11,618 nucleotides of DNA from XYB2-FULL-45-11 sp964360375. GTDB lineage: Bacteria; Patescibacteriota; Patescibacteriia; UBA9934; GWF2-40-263. Positions 5,188 through 11,025 of the stretch are shown here, piece after piece (position 1 is the stretch's first letter; the number at the start of each line of letters is the position of its first letter). The stretch spans positions 1-11,618 of the forward strand of contig CAYHWG010000034.1 in the NCBI GenBank assembly GCA_964360375.1. Direction: 5' to 3'. Both the position numbers and the translations under genes were made by a program. The notes beneath the pieces were generated by a model, which saw only the letters and a program-made list of their open reading frames with translations, did not search any database and was not told where the DNA came from.

Positions 5188-6090
5188 ATGCAAAAACAAA
5201 AGCTTGTTTTATTTGTGGGTGCGGGTGAAATCGGCTCATCGCTCGCAAAGCTTGTGACTCGATCAGGTGTGTGTGTTGAGCAGTACGATACGGATGTAAA
5301 AAAGGTTCCACACCAAAAGTCACTTGAAGAATCCGTTCCAAAAGCACAGGTGATCTTTTTATGCGTCCCATCATGGATTTTGCGCACAGCATTAAAATCT
5401 ATAGTACCGTTTTTAAAAAGCAAAACGATTTGTGTTTTTGTGTCTAAAGGCATTGAGATGCAGACAAAATTTTTTATCGATCGACTTGCAAAAGACATAC
5501 TTCCGAAAGATCAACCAATCGTCTTGCTTTTTGGACCCATGCTTGCAGAAGAACTGGATGACCATTTGGGCGGAGCGGCGTGTGTTGGAACATTGCAAAA
5601 AAAATATTTTCATGTCATGCAACATCTTTTTTTGCGTGAAGATTTGCATCTGACATTCGCAAGCGATATCAAAAGCGTTGCGATTGCGGGAGTCCTGAAA
5701 AATGTGTACGCCATTGCTCTTGGCATTTCTGCGGGACTTCAATGGGGAGACAATCGAAAAGGATGGTTGTGTTCAGAAGCGTTACAAGAAATGATGTTTA
5801 TTATGAAGGTGCTTCGTGGAAACCCATCTTATATATTGAGTCAGGCGGGTGTAGGGGATTTTATTGCTACGGGAATGAGCACCTACTCATCAAATCATTC
5901 GCTCGGACGCGAACTTGCAGAACAGACTTATTGTGAGCGTAAAAGTGAAGGGTGTCAGGCTCTTCCAACTCTTGTAAAGATGTTAGGAAAAGCCTCGATG
6001 AAATCTCTGCCTATTTTAACAGCTGTGCATAAGATTCTTGAAAAAAAGAAAAAAACAAAAGAGACATTTGAAACACTTTTTTGTGGTTAA
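5188..6090 (+). CDS. gpsA: Glycerol-3-phosphate dehydrogenase [NAD(P)+], divergent
   Basis: GpsA reduces dihydroxyacetone phosphate to sn-glycerol-3-phosphate for phospholipid synthesis in the cytosol. The 300-residue product begins with a Rossmann loop FVGAGEIGSSLA (9-20). SKGIE (86-90) and GPMLAEE (116-122, in place of the usual GPSFAxE) follow. Then comes the catalytic block VLKNVYAIALGISAGLQWGDN (169-189), with Lys171 at the catalytic position, and AGVGDFIATG (220-229). Divergent points are SSNHSLG where most GpsA proteins have SRNxxxG, so the Arg that contacts the nucleotide is absent, and GDNRKGWLCSEAL where GDNxKAALITRGL is usual. The length is somewhat below the normal 330. I chose ATG 5188 because a promoter places the transcript start there; TTG 5125 and ATG 5170 are alternatives. 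The last 8 nt overlap glpK, implying translational coupling. Confidence 0.85.
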   Translation: MQKQKLVLFVGAGEIGSSLAKLVTRSGVCVEQYDTDVKKVPHQKSLEESVPKAQVIFLCVPSWILRTALKSIVPFLKSKTICVFVSKGIEMQTKFFIDRLAKDILPKDQPIVLLFGPMLAEELDDHLGGAACVGTLQKKYFHVMQHLFLREDLHLTFASDIKSVAIAGVLKNVYAIALGISAGLQWGDNRKGWLCSEALQEMMFIMKVLRGNPSYILSQAGVGDFIATGMSTYSSNHSLGRELAEQTYCERKSEGCQALPTLVKMLGKASMKSLPILTAVHKILEKKKKTKETFETLFCG

Positions 6091-7255
6091 AAAATTTTTT
6101 CTCGTTTTAGACATTGGAACAAGCGGCACAAAAGGTGTTTTGTTTGATCGTGATTTGATTTTGATCAAAGAAGAACGACTTCCTCTTACATTGTCGCATC
6201 CAAAAAAAGGATGTGTCGAACAAGATCCAAACGATCTTTTTCAAAAAAGTGTGCGTGTGTTGAGACAAGTCCTCAAAAAAGCATCTATTAAACAAGAAGA
6301 AGTCATTGCTCTTGGAATTACAAACCAACGCGAGACAACGATTCTTTTTGATAAAAAGACAGGAGCGTCCGTTTATCCAGCGATCGTTTGGGAAGATATG
6401 CGTACACAATCGACCTGTAAAAAATTTGAAAAACAAAAATCGTTTGTGAGACGGATTACGGGTCTGATGATTGATCCTTATTTTTCTGCAACAAAAATTG
6501 CGTGGATATTAAAACATATCCCAAAAGCAAAAAAATTACTTGAAGAGGGTCACTTACGTTTTGGAACGGTTGACACGTGGATTCTTTTTCATTTGACGCG
6601 AGGAGCTGTACACGCAACGGATGAAACAAACGCATCGAGAACACTACTTTTCGATGTGCATAAACGAAGCTGGAATCAAGCGTTATTGAATTTGTTCGGT
6701 GTCTCTTCTGCTATTTTACCGACCGTAAAACGATCGCAAGATGATTATGGTTCCGTCCACGCATCTATTTTTGGAACAGAAATTCCGATTCGCGCGTTAT
6801 GCGGCGATCAGCAATCCAGTCTCTATGCAGCAGGATCCGTAAAAGGCACAACAAAAGTGACGTATGGGACTGGAGCATTTATTGGACAACACCTCGGAGC
6901 AAAGTATCGAACACACAATCCTTTTTTTACCACGTTTATGCCAAGCGGTAGGCACGCACACTATGCCCTTGAAGGAAAAATTGCGCGAGGAGGAAAAGAA
7001 GTTGAACCTCTCCTCAACAACCAAGAGAAATTACGAAAGTTTTTATTGCAACTTGCAAAACATGTTGATGGTCTCCTGAAACAACTTCCACTAAGGACAA
7101 AAAAAATTTTTATTGATGGAGGAGTGATGCGTGATGGAATAGTAGGATCATTTCAAGAAAAAATTTCACATGTTCATGTGAGGCCACTTTCGGTCGTAAA
7201 CGGAACAGCATATGGTACAGCAAAATTACTGAAAGAATCAACTGAAGATACCTAA
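6083..7255 (+). CDS. glpK: Glycerol kinase, with a large part of the C-terminal domain missing
   Basis: GlpK phosphorylates glycerol to sn-glycerol-3-phosphate with ATP. From GTG 6083 the protein has 390 residues, against about 500 in the family. The first 300 align almost position for position with E. coli GlpK: DIGTSGTKG (10-18), NQRETT with Arg83-Glu84, Trp103, YFSATKIAWIL (133-143), DTWILFHLT, TNASRTLLFD, GDQQSSL with the catalytic Asp242, YGTGAF and YALEGKI. After that, the block holding the family's PAFxGLGAPYWD and GLTRG motifs is absent, about 55 residues. The frame then resumes with LLKQ, IFIDGGVMRDG and the final GTAYGTAKLL, and the C-terminal tail is about 50 residues short. There is no frameshift or stop, so this is a deletion in an intact frame. 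Activity is doubtful. An in-frame TTG at 6038 would give 15 more residues, but GTG 6083 matches the family start. It overlaps gpsA by 8 nt. Confidence 0.85.
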   Translation: MVKKFFLVLDIGTSGTKGVLFDRDLILIKEERLPLTLSHPKKGCVEQDPNDLFQKSVRVLRQVLKKASIKQEEVIALGITNQRETTILFDKKTGASVYPAIVWEDMRTQSTCKKFEKQKSFVRRITGLMIDPYFSATKIAWILKHIPKAKKLLEEGHLRFGTVDTWILFHLTRGAVHATDETNASRTLLFDVHKRSWNQALLNLFGVSSAILPTVKRSQDDYGSVHASIFGTEIPIRALCGDQQSSLYAAGSVKGTTKVTYGTGAFIGQHLGAKYRTHNPFFTTFMPSGRHAHYALEGKIARGGKEVEPLLNNQEKLRKFLLQLAKHVDGLLKQLPLRTKKIFIDGGVMRDGIVGSFQEKISHVHVRPLSVVNGTAYGTAKLLKESTEDT

Positions 7256-7272
7256 TAAAAAAATGCGATTAT

Positions 7273-7301
7273 TTGACAGTCAACGTATATTTTGTTAGGT
7301 T
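7273..7301 (+). promoter_or_regulatory. Promoter of the nucleotidyltransferase gene
   Basis: TTGACA (7273-7278, consensus) is 17 nt from TAGGTT (7296-7301, three of six), helped by TGT just upstream as an extended -10. The leader would be about 72 nt. No terminator is evident after glpK, so read-through from glpK is also possible. Confidence 0.5.
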
Positions 7302-7368
7302 TTACATAGGAATTGCACTTTTTGTGAGACGAGGTGACACACAGAGAATAGCGAATTTTTTTCGTACC

Positions 7369-7375
7369 AGGAGGG
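7369..7375 (+). promoter_or_regulatory. Shine-Dalgarno site, AGGAGGG
   Basis: AGGAGGG ends 4 nt before ATG 7380 and fixes the start of the nucleotidyltransferase-fold gene. Confidence 0.8.
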
Positions 7376-7379
7376 CACA

Positions 7380-8285
7380 ATGGGCTTTCTCTACCCGTGG
7401 CATATGATCCGAGAGGGTCAGATTCCGTCGCGCGATGATTTTGACGCTGTGCGTAAAATCATTATGAAAGCCCTGCATCAAAATTCGGATGTGGTTGCGG
7501 CTTCTATCTACGGATCTGTCATGCGTGGCGATCATAACGTGCGCAGTGATTTGGATCTTGCCGTTGTGTGTCGTAACGAAAGCATTCGTCGAACGCAGAG
7601 ATTTATCGAAAGATTACGTGTGAATGCCCGTAAACGTCATGTCGTTGTGTGCGCGCATGTGCATACTGTGTCAGAGGTGCGCGCAGGACATCATCCGTTT
7701 GGGCCGTCCTATCTTGTGACCATGCGCAGTATTTTTCGGAAGAACGAATGTGTGAAAGGGATTCCTCATCAATACTTCGTCTGTTCCGATAAAAATGTGC
7801 GCACAGAAATGGAGCGTAAACTTGCACGGTATCTAAAGGCACTTCAAAAGCATGTCGAAGCCTTTCATCAATTGGCGGATAAAAACTTACCCGAGTACGC
7901 TGCTTCTGAGTGGTTGAAGAAAAGTTATCAGGCGGGGGTACGTCCATTTCATTATTACATCAGTTTTGCACGTTGGATGCTTTGGTGGCATCACGGTGAG
8001 CTTCTCGATGATCGTAAAGATACGGTCGTAAAATCGTTTCTTGATGAGCCCTCATTGCGCCTCTTGCATGCAGATTTTCGGGCCCTTCGAGAATTTGATC
8101 GCGACTACGACGCTCTGTTTGCAGAAGCGCGAGCAGAAACGATTTCTGAAACGAAGTACCATCGTGATGTTTTTCACATGGTAGCAACTGTGTATGAAAT
8201 TGTGGTGCGTTTATTCGAGCGGGCGCGAACCTTTACGGCCAACGCTCCGCGTCGTGAACGCGAACGTCTGCACATTGCGGCTTAA
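7380..8285 (+). CDS. Nucleotidyltransferase-fold protein with a helical C-terminal domain
   Basis: This 301-residue protein has a pol-beta-type nucleotidyltransferase motif near its N-terminus: IYGSVMRGDHNVRSDLDLAVV (43-63), that is GS (45-46), nine or so residues, and DxD (Asp57, Asp59), with the typical G-S-x(n)-D-x-D spacing of NTP_transf_2 proteins. The strand expected to carry the third acidic ligand reads RHVVVCAHVHT (86-96) and shows no Asp or Glu, so catalysis may be impaired or the ligand may come from elsewhere. Residues from about 140 onward look largely helical, with many aromatic and charged residues (YYISFARWMLWWHH). This fits a substrate-binding or HEPN-like helical domain, as in aminoglycoside nucleotidyltransferases or MNT/HEPN systems, but I see no clear HEPN RxxxxH motif. 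The substrate is unknown. It has its own promoter, a strong Shine-Dalgarno site and a terminator, hence it is a single-gene unit. Confidence 0.75.
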   Translation: MGFLYPWHMIREGQIPSRDDFDAVRKIIMKALHQNSDVVAASIYGSVMRGDHNVRSDLDLAVVCRNESIRRTQRFIERLRVNARKRHVVVCAHVHTVSEVRAGHHPFGPSYLVTMRSIFRKNECVKGIPHQYFVCSDKNVRTEMERKLARYLKALQKHVEAFHQLADKNLPEYAASEWLKKSYQAGVRPFHYYISFARWMLWWHHGELLDDRKDTVVKSFLDEPSLRLLHADFRALREFDRDYDALFAEARAETISETKYHRDVFHMVATVYEIVVRLFERARTFTANAPRRERERLHIAA

Positions 8286-8293
8286 TTCTCTTG

Positions 8294-8315
8294 CGGACTT
8301 TTCGTCCGTTTTTTT
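8294..8315 (+). terminator. Intrinsic terminator abutting the tsaD start codon
   Basis: CGGAC (8294-8298) pairs with GTCCG (8304-8308) across TTTTC, followed by seven T (8309-8315). The T run ends at the base before the tsaD ATG. It looks like a terminator of the upstream gene, yet it also makes up the whole visible leader of tsaD. Confidence 0.8.
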
Positions 8316-9356
8316 ATGCGAATTTTAGGAATTGAATCTAGTTGTGATGAAACGGCTCTCGCTGTTGTTTCGGATTTACAAGGAATAATTTCTGTAGAAA
8401 AAAATTTACTTGCGTCGCAAATTGAAATTCATAAAAAATACGGCGGGGTTGTTCCGGAGGTTGCGGCTCGTGAACACGTGAGCGCTATTTTTCCGATGCT
8501 CATGGAATCTGGTATTTCTCGTGATGGGCACGAGATTGATGCAATTGCGGTTACCGCGGGACCAGGACTTGTCCCGGCACTTCGGATTGGCGTTGAGCTT
8601 GCAAAGACGCTCGCGTGGGTTTGGCAAAAACCACTTGTGGCCGTGAATCATTTAGAGGGACATGTTTATTCTGTTTGGGGCAATAAGGAAAAATCGAATC
8701 CAGAATTTCCTGCATTGTGTCTTTTGGTTTCTGGCGGTCACACGGAACTTTTTTTGATGCATGATCATGGAACATATTCCTTGATTGGTATGACACGAGA
8801 CGATGCGGCCGGAGAGGCCTTCGATAAAGTAGCAAACCTTCTCGGTCTCGGATATCCAGGCGGACCCGCGATTGCCACGTCCGCCAAAAATGGTGATCCA
8901 ACAGCTATTGCGTTTCCTCGACCTATGCACGATAGCGGTGACTTCGATTTCAGTTTTTCCGGATTAAAAACGGCTGTGCGTGTGTATCGTGATGCACATC
9001 CGGATGCCACAATTGAGAATATTGCCGCCTCATTTCAACAAGCGGTTGTGGATTCGCTTGTTGATAAAACTCTGAAGGTTGTCTCAGAATTTCATCCTCG
9101 ATCGGTGATTCTGTCGGGCGGAGTTTCCGCGAATCAATCTTTACGATCAACACTTCAAGAGAAACTCGCAACACAATTTTCCGATGTGACGTTTTATGCG
9201 CCTGACTTGTTTCTGACAGGCGATAACGCCGTCATGATTGCGATTGCTGGATTGTTTCGTGCAAAAAGGAAATCCGGCGAAGCCGGACCCGGCTCCGCCG
9301 GGGATTTTTCAGATCCGCTTACATTGGAAGCAAATCCAAATATGCGACTCGTATGA
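8316..9356 (+). CDS. tsaD: tRNA N6-threonylcarbamoyladenosine transferase TsaD, with palindrome-encoded insert
   Basis: TsaD transfers the threonylcarbamoyl group from TC-AMP to A37 of tRNAs reading ANN codons, working with TsaB and TsaE. The 346-residue protein has the full Kae1/TsaD set: GIESSCDETA (5-14); the metal site NHLEGH (111-116, His112 and His116); LLVSGGHTEL (136-145); DDAAGEAFDKVANLLGLGYP (162-181); FSFSGLKTAV (212-221); ILSGGVSAN (265-273); and TGDNAVMIA (301-309, with Asp303). Between FRAKR and GDFSDPLTLEANPN, residues about 319-329 (KSGEAGPGSAG) are encoded by a GC-rich palindrome inserted in frame. The insert is in a loop near the C-terminus, away from catalytic motifs, so function is probably kept. 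The start matches the family exactly even though it lies directly behind a terminator T run with no Shine-Dalgarno site. The stop overlaps tsaE in ATGA. Confidence 0.97.
   Translation: MRILGIESSCDETALAVVSDLQGIISVEKNLLASQIEIHKKYGGVVPEVAAREHVSAIFPMLMESGISRDGHEIDAIAVTAGPGLVPALRIGVELAKTLAWVWQKPLVAVNHLEGHVYSVWGNKEKSNPEFPALCLLVSGGHTELFLMHDHGTYSLIGMTRDDAAGEAFDKVANLLGLGYPGGPAIATSAKNGDPTAIAFPRPMHDSGDFDFSFSGLKTAVRVYRDAHPDATIENIAASFQQAVVDSLVDKTLKVVSEFHPRSVILSGGVSANQSLRSTLQEKLATQFSDVTFYAPDLFLTGDNAVMIAIAGLFRAKRKSGEAGPGSAGDFSDPLTLEANPNMRLV
9274..9301. repeat. GC-rich palindrome, copy C (inside tsaD)
   Basis: CCGGCGAAGCCGG (9274-9286) and CCGGCTCCGCCGG (9289-9301) are inverse around an AC centre, with one mismatch. 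The 28 nt equal the reverse complement of copy A (3934-3961) except at one base. Flanking GGAAATCC on the left and GGGGATTTTTC on the right add some further pairing. The element is read in frame within tsaD. Confidence 0.85.
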
Positions 9357-9784
9357 TCTCTCACTCTTTTGAACAAACAAAACAAATCGCACAGAATTTC
9401 GCTTCGACACTTTGTGGGGGCGACATTGTTTTTCTTGAAGGGGATCTTGGAGTAGGGAAGACAACATTCGTCCAGGGAATACTTGAATCACTCGGATATA
9501 CAGAACCTGTTCGATCTCCGACATTTTCTCTCATGAACGTGTATTTAATCAAAAATCATTTGACGATTCAACGTGTCATTCATCTTGATTTTTATCGATT
9601 TGAAACACCAGCAGAAATTCGTTCACTCGGGCTTGAGGAATTTTTGGAAGATACACAAAACGTTTTTCTTATCGAATGGCCAGAAAAAGGGATTGAAAAG
9701 AAATCCAATATTTTTTATACTAAATTTATCACATTCAAATCTCTTGATGAACAAACACGACAGATAATCATTCACTCACGTTAA
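9353..9784 (+). CDS. tsaE: tRNA threonylcarbamoyladenosine biosynthesis ATPase TsaE
   Basis: TsaE is the small P-loop ATPase that binds the TsaB-TsaD complex and is needed for t6A turnover in bacteria. The 143-residue product has the Walker A loop GDLGVGKTT (30-38), the family's RSPTFSL (54-60), HLDFYRF (77-83), and IEWP (107-110) with the conserved Glu. The length is typical. ATG 9353 overlaps the tsaD stop as ATGA, so translation is coupled. tsaB, often close by in bacteria, is not visible downstream. A diverged partial copy of this gene's 3' third occurs at 10863-11021, again followed by a paralogue of the next gene. Confidence 0.95.
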   Translation: MISHSFEQTKQIAQNFASTLCGGDIVFLEGDLGVGKTTFVQGILESLGYTEPVRSPTFSLMNVYLIKNHLTIQRVIHLDFYRFETPAEIRSLGLEEFLEDTQNVFLIEWPEKGIEKKSNIFYTKFITFKSLDEQTRQIIIHSR

Positions 9785-9794
9785 TTTCAATCGT

Positions 9795-10391
9795 ATGGGC
9801 AGTCGAGATATATTTCGTGGAAGAGAAATATTTACCGGAAGGATGGCGGAAGCTGATTTGTTTGATCGATGGGTTCCGTCAAAAAAGGCTGTGAACATTC
9901 TTGAAGAATGGAAAACGTCAGGGAGATTTATTCCTCTTGAAGAAATGATGGATTTGGTTCGCACGTCTCCGCAAGGGAATCCGCTTAATCCATCAAAGCC
10001 GTTTGCTCGCGAATTAAGGAAATCTATCGCTTCATTCCTTTCGTTGTCAAAAGATGATGAGAACCAACTCAAATTTTATACAGCCGTTTCATCCCCTCTT
10101 GATCTTCATGGGGGGACGGACGCATGGATTGAGTTGATCGATAAAACGGGGGTGAGACGCGTTGTCACATTAGACGGAACCATCAATCCAAACAAAGATT
10201 CAACAAAAGCAGATGTACTCATTGGTGAAGTGCCAGATCCTACAGAAGATCAGTCTGGGTTTCAACATCAAGTTCAGTATATTGCGGAGCGTGTGGCGAT
10301 GCAATTTGGGTTTGAGAAAAAGAAACAAGAATACACAACATTAAGCTCAACAGCTCCAGGAGTTGTGAGAAGAGTAAAAAAAGCCGCTTGA
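9795..10391 (+). CDS. Uncharacterised protein, copy 1 of a tandem paralogous pair
   Basis: I do not recognise this 198-residue soluble protein. It begins 10 nt after tsaE without a Shine-Dalgarno sequence and probably shares its transcript. Compared with the paralogue at 11026, the N-terminal 60 residues are variable and the centre is conserved: KPFA (68-71), YTAV (95-98), SPLD (100-103), DAWIEL (109-114), VVTLDGTI (123-130), NKDxxxKADVL (133-142) and Q-x(2)-AER (161-166). A D-x-x-I-E strand followed by a V-T-x-D-x-T strand recalls the two central strands of PD-(D/E)xK nuclease folds, but the ExK part is not canonical and I rate that as a guess. The C-terminus is basic (RRVKKAA) and its last codons are encoded by the terminator stem. 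Confidence 0.85.
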   Translation: MGSRDIFRGREIFTGRMAEADLFDRWVPSKKAVNILEEWKTSGRFIPLEEMMDLVRTSPQGNPLNPSKPFARELRKSIASFLSLSKDDENQLKFYTAVSSPLDLHGGTDAWIELIDKTGVRRVVTLDGTINPNKDSTKADVLIGEVPDPTEDQSGFQHQVQYIAERVAMQFGFEKKKQEYTTLSSTAPGVVRRVKKAA

Positions 10392-10409
10392 CATGCAAGC
10401 GGTTTTTTT
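10376..10409 (+). terminator. Intrinsic terminator overlapping the stop of the uncharacterised gene
   Basis: CCGCTTG (10384-10390) pairs with CAAGCGG (10396-10402), preceded by a run of A and followed by seven T (10403-10409). The TGA stop (10389-10391) is within the hairpin, and the loop supplies part of a TTGACA box for the next gene. Confidence 0.88.
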
Positions 10410-10416
10410 GTAAGGT
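10388..10416 (+). promoter_or_regulatory. Promoter of the Cys-rich gene, embedded in a terminator
   Basis: TTGACA (10388-10393) is consensus and lies 17 nt before TAAGGT (10411-10416, three of six). The same -35 with a similar weak -10 and 17-nt spacing is seen before the nucleotidyltransferase gene. The start of transcription would be near 10423, giving a leader of about 29 nt. Confidence 0.5.
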
Positions 10417-10436
10417 TTTATTCCATTCTTTTGATT

Positions 10437-10447
10437 GGAGGGAGGTG
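10437..10447 (+). promoter_or_regulatory. Shine-Dalgarno site, double GGAG, supporting a TTG start
   Basis: GGAGGGAGGTG ends 4 nt before TTG 10452. No ATG or GTG is available in frame nearby, so this strong site decides for the TTG start. Confidence 0.75.
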
Positions 10448-10451
10448 TTGA

Positions 10452-10790
10452 TTGTCACGCAAATTGCGAACAATTGATCAAGTGTTTTGTACTGTGTGTG
10501 ATTGGGATACGTTTCCTCCCGAAGAGACACCTGTGAACATTTGTTCTTTGTGTGTTCATCCAGAACGCGTGCGATCTTACTGTCGCACCTGTCATGAACG
10601 ATTGGATTTTTCCTTGAGGGCTGCACGACTTTTTTTTGGCCTCAGCAAATTGAATGTTTGGCGAACAGGAATTGTTCTTTGCTTTGATGGGTGTCTTTCG
10701 TGTGAAAAAGAGCTGGCAACGCCTCCTCACATTTTTTACCTCGAGCCATCCCCGACAGAAACTCAATACCACATTTTTGCAACTGCATGA
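10452..10790 (+). CDS. Small protein with four CxxC motifs, likely zinc-binding
   Basis: I do not recognise this 112-residue protein. Cysteines are paired: C13-x2-C16, C31-x2-C34, C44-x2-C47 and C81-x2-C84, with an additional C77. The first two pairs could form one treble-clef or zinc-ribbon knuckle, and the last two another. Between them is a basic helix (LDFSLRAARLFFGL, about 51-64). Such proteins commonly bind nucleic acid or protein, but no specific family is evident. There is no signal peptide or membrane segment. The start is TTG, backed by a strong Shine-Dalgarno site and by its own promoter within the preceding terminator, and a terminator follows at once, so it is a self-contained unit. 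It separates the two tsaE-plus-unknown-gene modules. Confidence 0.75.
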   Translation: MSRKLRTIDQVFCTVCDWDTFPPEETPVNICSLCVHPERVRSYCRTCHERLDFSLRAARLFFGLSKLNVWRTGIVLCFDGCLSCEKELATPPHIFYLEPSPTETQYHIFATA

Positions 10791-10802
10791 TGTGGTTTTT
10801 TT
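10768..10802 (+). terminator. Terminator after the Cys-rich gene
   Basis: ACCACAT (10768-10774) pairs with ATGTGGT (10790-10796), with an inner TGCA-AC-TGCA hairpin (10778-10787), followed by seven T (10796-10802). The TGA stop (10788-10790) lies inside the hairpin, the same arrangement as for the preceding gene. Confidence 0.75.
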
Positions 10803-10855
10803 ATTTATCCTATCGTAGGTTTAATATCTCACCGCTTTGCAGTGTTAGTCGGTTT

Positions 10856-10861
10856 TATAAT
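10856..10861 (+). promoter_or_regulatory. Possible -10 box (TATAAT) upstream of the second module
   Basis: A perfect TATAAT stands in the only stretch before the second module that is not explained by homology (10803-10862). I find no good -35 at 16-18 nt. If used, it would start a transcript through the tsaE remnant to the second paralogue. I see nothing else in this gap. Confidence 0.3.
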
Positions 10862-10862
10862 A

Positions 10863-11021
10863 TTACTTAGGCTTGAGGAATTTTTGAAAGACTCAAAGAC
10901 TATTTTTTTTATTGAATGGCCGGAGAAAGGGTTGGAACAGAATTTAATAATTGACTATACTAAACGTATCCGCTTTCGGTTTTTGGATGAACAAACTCGA
11001 GAGATTATTCTTAACGCGTGA
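10863..11021 (+). pseudogene. Remnant of a second tsaE (3' third only)
   Basis: The frame ending at TGA 11019-11021 reads LEEFLKD, then FFIEWPEKGLEQ, DYTKRIRF and FLDEQTREIIL. It matches the last 50 or so residues of the intact TsaE (LEEFLED, FLIEWPEKGIEK, FYTKFITF, SLDEQTRQIII). Upstream of about 10863 the similarity ends; Walker A and every earlier motif are absent, and there is no credible start codon. The remnant has no internal stop or frameshift. It sits just before a paralogue of the gene that follows the intact tsaE, so it marks the edge of an old tandem duplication or a recombination product. Confidence 0.85.
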
Positions 11022-11025
11022 TTTT

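Noticed and set aside
6038..6082. TTG 6038 as the start of glpK
   Set aside because: It adds a lysine-rich segment (MKKRKKQKRHLK) encoded within gpsA; GTG 6083 gives the family's usual distance to DIGT and a short overlap.
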